64,000 nt of DNA from an uncultured Bacilli bacterium (lineage in GTDB: Bacteria; Bacillota_I; Bacilli_A; RFN20; CAG-631): NCBI GenBank assembly GCA_934201705.1, contig CAKPXF010000012.1:1-64000 (forward strand), read 5' to 3'. Every line of letters begins with the position of its first letter. Positions within the stretch are counted from its first letter, which is position 1. The position numbers and the translations under genes are program-made. The notes under the pieces were generated by a model that worked only from the letters and a program-made list of their open reading frames with translations, searched no databases and was not told the origin of the DNA. Shown here piece by piece: positions 9,625 to 18,512 of the stretch.

Positions 9625-10596
9625 GTGAAAATTGGTGAATTTTATAAAATAATTGGCTATGAATCTGTTAAAAACGAACTATATCAAATAATTGATATGT
9701 ACAAAAATGTTTTAGTTATTGCAACTGCTAATAATTATAGGAAGCTTCCAACTTCACTTAAAAAGAAAGGAAGATTTGATAGAAAAATCGAATTACAAAG
9801 TCCAACAAATGATGACGCTAGAAAAATTATTGAATACTATATGAAAAGCAAATGCGTTAATAAAAATATTAATTATGATGATGTAGCTAGAATGATTGAT
9901 TACACATCTTGCGCAGCTCTTGAAAGCATAATCAATGAAAGTGCTATTTATGCGGCATATCAAAGAAAAGAAAGTATTGATATTGATGACATAGTTAAAG
10001 CATATCTTAGAGATTGCTATACATCTCCTGATGAAAATTATAAATGTAGTAAGGAAGAAATAGAAGTAACAGCACTTCATGAAGCAGGACATGCTGCAAT
10101 TGCAGAAATATTAAAAGAAGGATGCGTTGGCTTTGTATGTATTCAAACAACCGGCAGAAATAATTCAGATGGTTCTACTCACCTTTGTGATGTATTAAAA
10201 AGAAGACCAGAAAATATCTTAGTTGCCTTAGGAGGAAAGGTAGCAGTTGAATTGTATTATGAAGGTAAATGTGCTAGTGGCTGTCAAAGTGACCTTGCAA
10301 AAGCAGCTGCATTAATTAGAGATGGAGTAAACGATAGTGGTACATGTGGACTTGGTGCTATACTAGTTAATATTGATAAGACTGATTATCCTTCTTTGTT
10401 TGCAAATGCTAGTAGTGAAGCAATAACACACGCCGAATTAGAACGCTATATGTTTATTGCGCGAGATATCCTAATTAAAAATAAAGATTTTCTTATGGAA
10501 TTAAAGGAAAAGCTTGAAAAAAAACATATACTTCTTTACTCAGATATTAAAGAAATAAGAAACTCAACAAAAATTATAAATATACCAATTCAATAA
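9625..10596 (+). CDS. FtsH-like protease lacking the Walker motifs
   Basis: This 323-aa protein matches an AAA protease with most of the ATP-binding core missing. It begins with the usual pre-Walker segment (to about residue 27), then jumps to VIATANNYRKLP and the arginine-finger stretch GRFDR (50-54). The second AAA subdomain follows, then the FtsH-type peptidase with zinc motif HEAGH (152-156) and the likely third ligand Asp in CQSDLAKAA. No membrane segment is present. The start is GTG at 9625 after AAAGGGG; the ATG overlapping it runs into a stop. With Walker A and B gone it should not hydrolyse ATP. It is either an internally deleted copy or a stand-alone peptidase. The full ftsH is at 62011. 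Confidence 0.75.
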   Translation: MKIGEFYKIIGYESVKNELYQIIDMYKNVLVIATANNYRKLPTSLKKKGRFDRKIELQSPTNDDARKIIEYYMKSKCVNKNINYDDVARMIDYTSCAALESIINESAIYAAYQRKESIDIDDIVKAYLRDCYTSPDENYKCSKEEIEVTALHEAGHAAIAEILKEGCVGFVCIQTTGRNNSDGSTHLCDVLKRRPENILVALGGKVAVELYYEGKCASGCQSDLAKAAALIRDGVNDSGTCGLGAILVNIDKTDYPSLFANASSEAITHAELERYMFIARDILIKNKDFLMELKEKLEKKHILLYSDIKEIRNSTKIINIPIQ

Positions 10597-10711
10597 TAAG
10601 AAAAATTAAAAATATTATAAAAAAAATGAATGCTTTAAGCCTAATATAATTCATGGTTTACATTCCTTTTATGTTATTTAGTAAAATAAGCTTTTTAAAA
10701 ATTGCAATTTT

Positions 10712-10754
10712 AAAAAAAAATTATTATACCCCAAGAATAAGTATAATAATTTTT
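10712..10754. terminator. Bidirectional terminator hairpin
   Basis: TTATTATAC (10721-10729) pairs with GTATAATAA (10741-10749). It is flanked by an A-run before and a T-run after, so it can serve the FtsH-like gene on plus and the DUF2828 gene on minus. Confidence 0.6.
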
Positions 10755-10824
10755 ACATTGCAACTAAATAATAGCTACAATGTCTAATGCTAAATGAAGA
10801 AAATATTTTTCATTAGCATAACTA

Positions 10825-12291
10825 TTAAATTCTAACCTTATCAAATATTTTAGAATTTAAGATATCAAGCATAGTCGCTTTAGGATTATATGCTTCTGAT
10901 TTTATAATAGCGTCAAAAGTACTTTGGTTAAAACCAGAAATCATTTTGACATTATTATCGTTATTTAGCGCATGAGCTACTGGAATTGAACGCTTATTTA
11001 CGTTCCAATATATTAGGCATGGCATTTCATAACCGGCTTTATGATATTTTTCTTTAATGCAATTTGTAAAAGAAGTTTGATTTTTATTATCAAATATGTC
11101 AAATTGCATATCAGAAATTATGATAATATTTTTAACCATACTTTCTGCTGGAACATGATTATCTATAGCAGCATTCAATATTAAATCAAACACTTTTTCG
11201 ATGTCTGTATTTTCGTTAATGCGAGGAATCATACTTAAACAGTCATATAAAGATACACATCCTGTAAAATCAATAAAATGTGGATTAGATGAAAAAGTAA
11301 TCATTTTATCCTTCCAAACACCTTGATTTAATCTTGCAAAATAAATTGCTAAAGATAAAGAAACATTAATTGCATTACCTACTACCATAGAGCCAGATGT
11401 ATCTGCAACAACAAGAGTTGATGAAGAATCATTCACATAGTTAGGTAAAGAATTCCATTGACACTCTAAAGCTTTATTATAAGCATGTGGTACATAAAAT
11501 TTACTTGGGCGTTTTAAATCATATTTTGCTATGATTTCATAAGGATAAAGTGTTGCTGAATTAATTTTAGCTTTATTTTGTGTAACTTTATTTAAATAAT
11601 CACAAAAGCGTTTTTTATCATGGCGTTTAAAAGCTTCATTGTAATTAAACATAGCTTTAGAAGGAACATTTTCATACATAATTCTTTTAAAATTATTTTC
11701 ACACATCTTAACTTCAGTAACATCTATCTTTTTTCGAAGAGTTGCAAGCATTTTACGATATTCTTTTTCCTTCATATTAAAATGCTTAGCAGTGATTCTC
11801 CCCAAGCGTTTTGAATTTTTTGAAGAAGTGTTACATGATTTTAACCATTTTGCAGTTAAAGAAGGATGCTCACTTACTAAATCATTATCAATTTGATTTT
11901 TAAGCAATTCAAAGGCTTTATCTTCAAGGCTTGTCTTTAATAAAGAATAATAGTCATCAACACGACCAAATTCTTTAATTAATTCAATATTTAAAGACAT
12001 TATAGATGGATGGTTTAAAGCTAACCATTTGTAAATAATTCTTCTAGCTTCACGTTCTCCTTGACCTAATCCTCTAATATTTCGCATGTAAAAAAGATTC
12101 TTAAGAGCTAAAAGCCTATCCTCTTTAAAAGCCTTTTTAAAATAACTAAGGCAAGCTGATGGATTTAGTCTAAAGCTTGAAATGTGATTAAAAAAATCAA
12201 GATTAGAATCTAATGTTGAAGAATACGCAAAAGCGCCATTTTCTGTAGTAGTAGCGTTGTTTTCAATTTTTAAAGCATTAACTAAATCCAT
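10825..12291 (-). CDS. DUF2828/VWA-domain protein, Ro60 (TROVE)-like
   Basis: I start this gene at 12291 (488 aa) because GAGAGG at about 12300-12305 is well spaced for that ATG and too close to the one at 12297. The N-terminal half is helical with the block MRNIRGLGQGER (69-80), typical of DUF2828 and reminiscent of the TROVE domain of Ro60. The C-terminal half is a von Willebrand A domain with an intact MIDAS motif DTSGS (297-301). Ro-like proteins bind small structured RNAs and act in RNA quality control; transfer of that role here is inference. It is divergent from a WYL regulator gene and preceded by a hairpin element at 12321-12369. Confidence 0.75.
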   Translation of the reverse strand: MDLVNALKIENNATTTENGAFAYSSTLDSNLDFFNHISSFRLNPSACLSYFKKAFKEDRLLALKNLFYMRNIRGLGQGEREARRIIYKWLALNHPSIMSLNIELIKEFGRVDDYYSLLKTSLEDKAFELLKNQIDNDLVSEHPSLTAKWLKSCNTSSKNSKRLGRITAKHFNMKEKEYRKMLATLRKKIDVTEVKMCENNFKRIMYENVPSKAMFNYNEAFKRHDKKRFCDYLNKVTQNKAKINSATLYPYEIIAKYDLKRPSKFYVPHAYNKALECQWNSLPNYVNDSSSTLVVADTSGSMVVGNAINVSLSLAIYFARLNQGVWKDKMITFSSNPHFIDFTGCVSLYDCLSMIPRINENTDIEKVFDLILNAAIDNHVPAESMVKNIIIISDMQFDIFDNKNQTSFTNCIKEKYHKAGYEMPCLIYWNVNKRSIPVAHALNNDNNVKMISGFNQSTFDAIIKSEAYNPKATMLDILNSKIFDKVRI

Positions 12292-12312
12292 AATCATTAC
12301 CTCTCTTTCAAA

Positions 12313-12369
12313 AAAAATACGAGATACAATAAATATCAATATATTATTAAATTAATTGCTGTGTATCTC
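12313..12369 (-). ncRNA. Hairpin element upstream of DUF2828 gene (candidate small RNA)
   Basis: On the minus strand GAGATACA (12369-12362) pairs perfectly with TGTATCTC (12328-12321) around a 33-nt AU-rich loop. A T-run follows at about 12319-12312. This looks like a short RNA ending in a terminator-type stem, just before the Ro-like gene. Its 5' arm and loop share the words GTGA, GATACA and CAGCAATT with the element before the reverse transcriptase (14609-14689). It could also be an attenuator in the 5' leader of the DUF2828 mRNA. Confidence 0.4.
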
Positions 12370-12496
12370 ACCCGCGATGCGATAGTTTTCTGTTTTATAT
12401 TGCTGTCTGCATCATTTTTTGTAAGCATTTTTTTCTTACACATATATTTTACTTTTTAAAAAGCATATAAAAAAATTATCAAAATAAAAATATTTT

Positions 12497-12569
12497 TTGA
12501 CCCCTTAAATATAACTAGTTAAATTATTTTATTTTCCTATTTATTTATGACCCCTTTAAGGGGTATAAT
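12497..12569 (+). promoter_or_regulatory. Promoter and palindromic operator of the WYL gene
   Basis: A perfect inverted repeat ACCCCTT-T-AAGGGGT (12550-12564) runs into a TATAAT box (12564-12569). A second half-site, GACCCCTTAAA, lies at 12499-12509 inside a TTGACC -35-like element. The arrangement suggests that the WYL protein binds these sites and controls itself and possibly the divergent DUF2828 gene. Confidence 0.6.
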
Positions 12570-12591
12570 TATAAAAAAGGTGGAAATAAGA

Positions 12592-13590
12592 ATGCTAGAA
12601 AAGATAAAAATTACTATTAATAAGACTGCTTATGATATACTTTTAAAGGATTGTGAAAACTTTGATTTTTATAAAAATGATAATGAGTTAAATAAAAACT
12701 TGTTTTTTAATACTATCATTTTGAATTATTATGATTACTATAATTCAAATGAAAAAGCATTTAAAGATAATATTGCTAAAACACTTTCTGGAAAAATAAA
12801 CCATGATGAAGATGAAACTATTGACAAGCTATTAGAAGTTATTAGAAAAAACGAATACTATAAAGATGATAAAGAAAAAGCCATAATTAATCTTAAGCCA
12901 ACAAAAATGACTGAAAAAACTATTATAAATATTGAAAGCAATCTTTCTTTATATGTTTCATTAGCATCATATTATAGAAATTTTTTTACATCTTATTCTA
13001 ATCTTAAGCAAAATTATAGAGAACTTGTTATTTTCAAAGAAAACTATAATTTAATATTAGAATCAATAAAAAATGAAAAGCAAATTAATATTGTTTTAAC
13101 AAGTGATAATATTATAAATAATGCTTCTATATATAAAATTGCTCATTCGCGAGAAGAATTATATAACTATGTATTAATATCAACGCCTAATTCAACTCAA
13201 ACAATAAGATTAGCAAAAATAAAATATGTCACAATAACCAATCTTAAAAGAGAAATTTCATCAGAAACGATTGATATATTTGAAAAGCAAATAAAATATG
13301 GAGTTGAATATCCTCTACTATCTGCTAATGAAGAGCCAGTTATTGTTAGATTAACTGATAAAGGCTTAAAGCTATACAAAAGTATATATTTATATCGTCC
13401 TACACCTGATAAAATTGAAGGCAATGATTATTATTTTTATTGCTCTTATAATCAAATAATTCATTATTTTAAGCGCTTTGGAAGTAATGCCATAATAATA
13501 TCACCTAATGATTTATTTATAAAAATGAAAAATTATTATTTTTCTGCTAGCAAAAAATATTTAAGCTTTGCTAAAAAGAAGGATTCATAA
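12592..13590 (+). CDS. WYL-domain transcriptional regulator
   Basis: The start is ATG 12592 after AAAAGGTGG, giving 332 aa; an earlier in-frame ATG at 12547 overlaps the promoter palindrome. The C-terminal half (about 180-320) follows the WYL pattern: a sensing segment ending in TIRLAKIKYVTI, then the Y-x-RFG block in the IIHYFKRFGSNAIIISP region and the final FSASKKYL helix. The N-terminal half should contain a DNA-binding domain, but I cannot recognise a classical helix-turn-helix. WYL regulators bind nucleic-acid ligands and often guard defence or RNA-repair genes. It is divergent from the Ro-like DUF2828 gene and convergent with the RT gene, so either could be its target. Confidence 0.75.
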   Translation: MLEKIKITINKTAYDILLKDCENFDFYKNDNELNKNLFFNTIILNYYDYYNSNEKAFKDNIAKTLSGKINHDEDETIDKLLEVIRKNEYYKDDKEKAIINLKPTKMTEKTIINIESNLSLYVSLASYYRNFFTSYSNLKQNYRELVIFKENYNLILESIKNEKQINIVLTSDNIINNASIYKIAHSREELYNYVLISTPNSTQTIRLAKIKYVTITNLKREISSETIDIFEKQIKYGVEYPLLSANEEPVIVRLTDKGLKLYKSIYLYRPTPDKIEGNDYYFYCSYNQIIHYFKRFGSNAIIISPNDLFIKMKNYYFSASKKYLSFAKKKDS

Positions 13591-13611
13591 ATATAAAATT
13601 ACTTTATAGCA

Positions 13612-13659
13612 AAAAAGGAATGTTTAAAACCTATGTTTCATAGGCACACATTCCTTTTT
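13612..13659. terminator. Long bidirectional terminator between WYL and RT genes
   Basis: AAAAAGGAATGT (13612-13623) pairs with ACATTCCTTTTT (13648-13659). An inner stem CCTATG/CATAGG lies at 13630-13644. It ends transcription from both convergent genes, and its distal arm overlaps the RT stop codon. Confidence 0.8.
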
Positions 13660-14584
13660 ATGCAACAAACATATTTAAATAGCGTTTGTTTAATGACTTT
13701 AAATCACTCCATTCAAAGCCAAATTTATTATTATGCTTTTTTAAAAATCTTTGATATGAATATTCACTATTATTTTTTATATAACTTACCATAGAGCAAG
13801 CTTTATAATATAAATAATTTTTTTTATAGTCAATAAAGTCACTAATTAAAGAAATTGAATATTTTTTATAATAATCGTTAATAACATCTAATGTTTTTAA
13901 AATAAACTTTTTAGAAATAGTAATTTTTTTATCTTTAGTAAGATTTAATCCGAGGAATGAAACAGCTGTATCCTTAGACAAATCAAATTCACGTAGTTTA
14001 CTTAAATTAATCGTTAAATCATAGCTTTTTAGTTCTTCTTTTATAAAATCTAAAAGCATATGAAGATTGTTAAAATCACTTTCAGTTGTTGAAATTAATA
14101 TATCATCACAATATCTTGAATATTTACATGTTGAATGTAATTTTAAAAATTCTTCAATTTTTAAATCAAATTCATATAAATACATATCACTAATTCGTGG
14201 TGATGTAACAAATCCTAACGATAAATGATTATTATAAAAGCAGCATTGAAGTAAGTTATAGGAAATGTAATTTTGTTTTACTGTTTCTATAAAGTTATCA
14301 AATTTAATGCTTTCAAAAAATGATTTAATATCTAGCTTTATAAATAGCCTACTATTTAAATGGGCTTTAATAGCATCCTTAGTACAAAGTCCTTTTTTAT
14401 AAGCATAGCTATATTTAGATGACGGATATTTTTCTATTTTAATAAGTATAGCTTCATGATAGCTTCTTAATGCTAGACCGTTTTGATCTAAATTGTATGT
14501 AATAATTTCTCTATCCTTATTTTTTTCATGAATTAATAAAGGATAAACATATTTACTTGCGTTATTAAGATAATCACTAACCAT
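13658..14584 (-). CDS. Reverse transcriptase, defence-type (unassigned class)
   Basis: This 308-aa reverse transcriptase carries motif A FIKLDIKSFF (D85), motif B GFVTSPRISD (124-133) and motif C RYCDD (157-161), followed by FLGLNLT (210-216). It has no maturase or endonuclease domain, so it is not a complete group II intron protein. The retron hallmark VTG is replaced by FLG, and the diversity-generating retroelement motif B is absent. That leaves an unknown-group/DRT-like or divergent retron-like enzyme. The ATG has a GGAGG site. A structured 81-nt element lies 25 nt upstream of the ATG and a PD-(D/E)XK nuclease gene lies before that. The RT call is firm; the class and product are unknown. 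Confidence 0.9.
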   Translation of the reverse strand: MVSDYLNNASKYVYPLLIHEKNKDREIITYNLDQNGLALRSYHEAILIKIEKYPSSKYSYAYKKGLCTKDAIKAHLNSRLFIKLDIKSFFESIKFDNFIETVKQNYISYNLLQCCFYNNHLSLGFVTSPRISDMYLYEFDLKIEEFLKLHSTCKYSRYCDDILISTTESDFNNLHMLLDFIKEELKSYDLTINLSKLREFDLSKDTAVSFLGLNLTKDKKITISKKFILKTLDVINDYYKKYSISLISDFIDYKKNYLYYKACSMVSYIKNNSEYSYQRFLKKHNNKFGFEWSDLKSLNKRYLNMFVA

Positions 14585-14608
14585 ATTTTATAACCTCCAG
14601 GATAAAAA

Positions 14609-14689
14609 AAGAGGTTACCCTATTGCATAATGAATTCATTATGCTTAATACAATTGCTGTATCTTTCACTTAAGAAATTCTAACCTCTT
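14609..14689 (-). ncRNA. Structured RNA element preceding the RT
   Basis: On the minus strand AAGAGGTTA (14689-14681) pairs with TAACCTCTT (14617-14609), closing a 63-nt interior, and a T-run follows at once (14608-14602). Inside is a perfect 20-nt palindrome (14625-14644) and a small ATACA/TGTAT hairpin. Closing arms directly before an RT recall the a1/a2 repeats of retrons, though 81 nt is short for one. It could also be a terminator or processing site that sets RT dosage. It shares a sequence block with the element before the DUF2828 gene. Confidence 0.5.
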
Positions 14690-14713
14690 AATTATTTACA
14701 TGTAATTATTTAT

Positions 14714-16150
14714 TTATAATTGGATTTGCATAATCCTTTTGTTGCTTTTATTTAAAGATGAAGGATTAGATGATTTTATAACGTTATGTCTATCGATAAA
14801 TCTTTTAATCATAGTACGTTCTATTAAATCATCTCTATCACTTGCTAATGAAGAAATTGCATCAATAAAGCCTTCATAAATAAATAATTGATTTTTAGAT
14901 AAGCAAAGTTTTGCTTTATCATCAAAAACTTTTTCATATACATTTAGTAAATCTTTAAATACCTTTAGTAAATTTTTATAAGTAATTAAAGTATATTTGT
15001 TGCCAAAAGCATATTTATTAAAGAAGTTTTCGTTATAAATTTCTTTATAATACTCAGGAAATAAGAAAAAGCAAATTATATCTTTATTTATTTTATCAAC
15101 ATCCCACCCTGCTTTTAAAGCCCAAGCAACGGCATATAAATAATATTTACTTAATTGTGATGGATTTTTGCCATTTAAAATGCTATTAAATATGGTTGCT
15201 TCATTTGTATTATTATTATTTAATTCTTTATTGAAAACATCTTTAAAAATCTTCATTGCTTGAGTTTCTATATTACTACCTTTATCTGATAAAGTTAATG
15301 ATGCATCTATTTTATTTTCAATAATTACAATCTTTCCATCTTTTGGATCTAAATTTCTAAATAATATATCAATATTTTTCTCTTCTCTTAACACTTCAAA
15401 ATCATTATTAACTGCAGTATTTTCTATTATTGATTCTTTAAATAACTCATTTAAAAAAGACATTTTACCATCTTTTTTAAAATTTAATAGTTTAACAATA
15501 GCATTAGAATATTGTAATTCATTTTTTTCAACGCCTAAAAAAGAAAAATAGTTTTCTTCTTTAAAATTAAGCTTAGTATTAGCCATTGTTTGTAATTTAT
15601 TACATGGTATTTTATGATTAATAATATCTTTTAATAGGTTTTCATCTGTTGACGTAATATTGCAAATCCTACAAGAACTTGAAAATTTTTCTAAATCCAT
15701 TAATTTAATAATTCTATCATTTTTAATAATTTGATTATTTTCAGAATCAGTGTCGCCAAAATTTTTAAAAGCGATATAAATATTTCCTTTAGGGACATAA
15801 ACATTTTCTTTATCACATTCAAAAGTATAATAAGTTACTGTTTTATATAATTTATGATTGTTTTCAAAATATTTATCTAGTGATATGCCATTATATTTTA
15901 TGTTTTTAATTTCGTCTTTTCCCTTTTTACAACCTATAGCCACAGATAGTACTTTATATAATCCATTACAAACACGTGCTACATTTATAACATTTACTGG
16001 TTCTTCTCCATCATATTCGCCATTAGCATTTAAATATAAATAGTATTTTTCATTATCAGCTAAAAACAAATTTATTACCTCATGATATATATTATTTCCA
16101 TCATCATATGATGCTTTAGGAAACATATTATTTAATATAATTTTACACAT
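14714..16150 (-). CDS. PD-(D/E)XK nuclease-family protein in RT operon
   Basis: This 478-aa protein has a PDDEXK_4-like core at about 200-300: FLGVEKNELQYSNAIVKLL, then D261 in NIDILF and E278-N-K280 in IIENKID. The N-terminal 190 residues match no domain I know. Proteins of this type are common in defence islands and are presumed DNA nucleases. Its ATG overlaps the stop of the HTH gene upstream by 8 nt. The reverse transcriptase follows after 129 bp holding the structured RNA element, so RT and nuclease are probably co-transcribed. The nuclease fold is fairly sure; the role as effector of the RT is inference. Confidence 0.7.
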   Translation of the reverse strand: MCKIILNNMFPKASYDDGNNIYHEVINLFLADNEKYYLYLNANGEYDGEEPVNVINVARVCNGLYKVLSVAIGCKKGKDEIKNIKYNGISLDKYFENNHKLYKTVTYYTFECDKENVYVPKGNIYIAFKNFGDTDSENNQIIKNDRIIKLMDLEKFSSSCRICNITSTDENLLKDIINHKIPCNKLQTMANTKLNFKEENYFSFLGVEKNELQYSNAIVKLLNFKKDGKMSFLNELFKESIIENTAVNNDFEVLREEKNIDILFRNLDPKDGKIVIIENKIDASLTLSDKGSNIETQAMKIFKDVFNKELNNNNTNEATIFNSILNGKNPSQLSKYYLYAVAWALKAGWDVDKINKDIICFFLFPEYYKEIYNENFFNKYAFGNKYTLITYKNLLKVFKDLLNVYEKVFDDKAKLCLSKNQLFIYEGFIDAISSLASDRDDLIERTMIKRFIDRHNVIKSSNPSSLNKSNKRIMQIQL

Positions 16151-17159
16151 CTTTATTACTCCTTTGCTTTTTTAATTTTAATGGTTCATTTACTTCGTTT
16201 TCTAATTTGATATTTAAATCATTAATCTTAGTATATCTTTCTTGCATATCATCAATTTTAAAGCATTCATCTAATGCATTACGAATTATTAAGTCACGAG
16301 GATCTTTATAGCCAAGTTCACTTCTTCCATTTATACTTAATAGTTTACTTAATACTTCTATGCTTAATCCAAATCTTAAGGCTATATAAATGCATTCATC
16401 TCTAGAAAAGGTTCTATTATTTCTTTTATTTCTTAAAGTTCTAACATTTATATTAAGCTCTTCAGCCAAATCTTCTTGATTGTAGTTTGCTTGTTTTCTT
16501 ATAAGCTCACCAATATAATTATATAATTCTATATTTTGAATATTAGAATTATTATTCATAATACTAGTTTTTTTAATTTTATTTTTAATAACTTTAAAGT
16601 CTTCATCACAATTATCGCTTATTACTTCCATAACATCCTTAAAAGTGTTAAATAGTTCTTCAGCACTACATCCAAAAAGGTCTATCTTAAATGATATTTC
16701 ATCTTTTATGTTTTCCTTTTTAATAACTATAAGAGTAGGAAGACTATCAACATTATATTCATTTATTAGATCACAAATTATATCAATAGCATTAATTTCA
16801 TTATCACATTCTTTTATTGCGTCACGATTCATAACATTATTCCACTTATCAATCATTTCTTTTGTAAAATAAGTCATAATTGTAAAATTAGCAGAAGAAT
16901 TATTATGAAGCTTTCCACCATATTTATTTAAAAAGTTAATACTTTCATTATCATTTAATTCATATAAATAAAGAAGCGTATATTCACTATTAATGTTATA
17001 ATTTCCTGTTCCTAAGCTATTTGTAACATCATTAATAACTAACTTTTTTTCATTAGATGGAGCTACTAAAAATGAAAAGCTATTTGCTGGAATATTATAA
17101 TTTTTTAATAAATTACTTTCTTTTTTATAATTTAATTCAACAATTTTTAATTTTTCCAT
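16143..17159 (-). CDS. HTH-domain protein with unknown N-terminal domain
   Basis: This 338-aa protein carries an Xre-like helix-turn-helix at about 225-275 (QEDLAEELNINVRTLRNKRN). Before it lies an unrecognised domain of about 200 residues rich in Asn and hydrophobic strands, and after it a basic tail. It lies between the metallopeptidase gene (12-bp gap upstream) and the nuclease gene (8-nt overlap downstream). HTH plus metallopeptidase recalls ImmA/IrrE-type regulation, in which the peptidase cleaves the repressor. By analogy this protein may repress the operon until cleaved; that is inference. Confidence 0.6.
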   Translation of the reverse strand: MEKLKIVELNYKKESNLLKNYNIPANSFSFLVAPSNEKKLVINDVTNSLGTGNYNINSEYTLLYLYELNDNESINFLNKYGGKLHNNSSANFTIMTYFTKEMIDKWNNVMNRDAIKECDNEINAIDIICDLINEYNVDSLPTLIVIKKENIKDEISFKIDLFGCSAEELFNTFKDVMEVISDNCDEDFKVIKNKIKKTSIMNNNSNIQNIELYNYIGELIRKQANYNQEDLAEELNINVRTLRNKRNNRTFSRDECIYIALRFGLSIEVLSKLLSINGRSELGYKDPRDLIIRNALDECFKIDDMQERYTKINDLNIKLENEVNEPLKLKKQRSNKDV

Positions 17160-17171
17160 AAAATTTCCTCC

Positions 17172-18434
17172 TTATTTATAAAGGCTTTTTAACAATAAAT
17201 ATGCTAAGCTATTTAAAGGATTACATTCAACAATTTTATTTAAAAAATCAATAGCTTTAAAATTTTGACATTTATCCATATAGTTTTTATCAATAAGCTT
17301 TATAACATCAATTGGATTATCTAAAAGATCATAATCACATTTTACAAAATAATCATCTTTTTCATTATCATAATAGCTATTTGTTTTTGCAATACTTAAG
17401 GCAACAATTTTATCAAGATAGACATGCATTAATATATCACCCTTCTTGATATTTTTATCTGCTATTGAGTAGCTATTAGCTAATTCATCATTATAATTTT
17501 CATCATGCTTTAGTAAATAAAAATTAAATGGAAAATTCATTATAAAATGGTTATTTGTTATACCTTGCTCAATTCTTTTATTCTTATTACATTGAAGAAT
17601 AATTTCAGCATCATATCTAGTAACTAACTTATATAAAGCTTTCTTAAAATCTATATCATTAAAAGAAATTTCTAAAACTTCTATAAATCCTCTATAGGTA
17701 GATAAATTCTTGCAGCCACTATATGGGAAAAATATTGGCGAATATTTTTGTATTATTTCTTTTATATTTTTTGCATCATTAACAAAGCCACGTGCAAATA
17801 AGTATTTTATTTGAAAATATGTTGCTAAGGATTCAAAAACAACTTCTTTATAATATTTATCAATTTTTACATCACTTGAATAATAAGCAAGCATAAAGAA
17901 GCATACAGCATGAAAGTATTCATGAACAAAGACAGAAAGATAAGCGGAATAATTAAAAGGGATGTTGTTAGTATATAATGTTATCGTTTTCGTACTATGA
18001 TTATAGCTTCCTGAAACGTAATATCCATGATTTGCACTTAATATACTTCTTTTTAATAATTCCATATCTTTTAATACATCTTCATCATATTTTTCTCTTC
18101 TTTTATCAAATAATGGAAAATAAATACCTTCCCCACAAATGCCTTCATTATCTAGTCTTTTTAAATGATTTAATACTCTTTTAAAATCATTTAAATCACT
18201 ATTATCATAATCTTCATATTTACTATTTAACTGATCTATTAAATTTTTTAAAGATTCCATATTACTTAAGCAAATTGGTTTTGCTTCATCATCAAAAACC
18301 AATGATACATTTCTTTGCGCTTTATATAAAACTATGTTAAAAAAATTATTTGTTATTTCATTTAAAAAATTATTAATATCATCTAATTCTTTTTCAAGTG
18401 ATTCAGCAAAAAAACTTTTATTTAGTATTTTCAT
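17172..18434 (-). CDS. Zinc metallopeptidase (HExxH) of the RT operon
   Basis: This 420-aa protein has HEYFH (171-175) with a downstream FESLATYF whose E201 is a likely third zinc ligand, the layout of gluzincin peptidases. Flanking regions are not recognised and no signal peptide or membrane segment is seen, so it is cytoplasmic. The ATG follows a good site (AGGAG) after a hairpin at 18464-18500. It is the first large gene of the minus-strand operon that ends with the RT. A plausible job is to cleave the HTH protein encoded next, switching the operon on during infection. Confidence 0.65.
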   Translation of the reverse strand: MKILNKSFFAESLEKELDDINNFLNEITNNFFNIVLYKAQRNVSLVFDDEAKPICLSNMESLKNLIDQLNSKYEDYDNSDLNDFKRVLNHLKRLDNEGICGEGIYFPLFDKRREKYDEDVLKDMELLKRSILSANHGYYVSGSYNHSTKTITLYTNNIPFNYSAYLSVFVHEYFHAVCFFMLAYYSSDVKIDKYYKEVVFESLATYFQIKYLFARGFVNDAKNIKEIIQKYSPIFFPYSGCKNLSTYRGFIEVLEISFNDIDFKKALYKLVTRYDAEIILQCNKNKRIEQGITNNHFIMNFPFNFYLLKHDENYNDELANSYSIADKNIKKGDILMHVYLDKIVALSIAKTNSYYDNEKDDYFVKCDYDLLDNPIDVIKLIDKNYMDKCQNFKAIDFLNKIVECNPLNSLAYLLLKSLYK

Positions 18435-18463
18435 ATTCCTTTACTCCTAATTTTATAAATTTA

Positions 18464-18500
18464 AATTGCTATATTCATTATAATATTTTATATAGCAATT
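18464..18500 (-). promoter_or_regulatory. Inverted repeat in operon leader
   Basis: AATTGCTATAT (18464-18474) and ATATAGCAATT (18490-18500) form a perfect 11-bp stem with a 15-nt loop between the 30-aa ORF and the metallopeptidase gene. It could be a leader structure or a repressor site. It contains the AGCAATT word seen in the other two hairpin elements. Confidence 0.4.
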
Positions 18501-18512
18501 AGTCTATATTAT

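Noticed and set aside
13658..14584. Diversity-generating retroelement
   Set aside because: No template/variable repeat pair was seen and motif B is not of that type.
14609..14689. Calling the RT a retron
   Set aside because: The VTG signature is absent (FLG instead) and the RNA-like element is only 81 nt, so I report an unassigned class.
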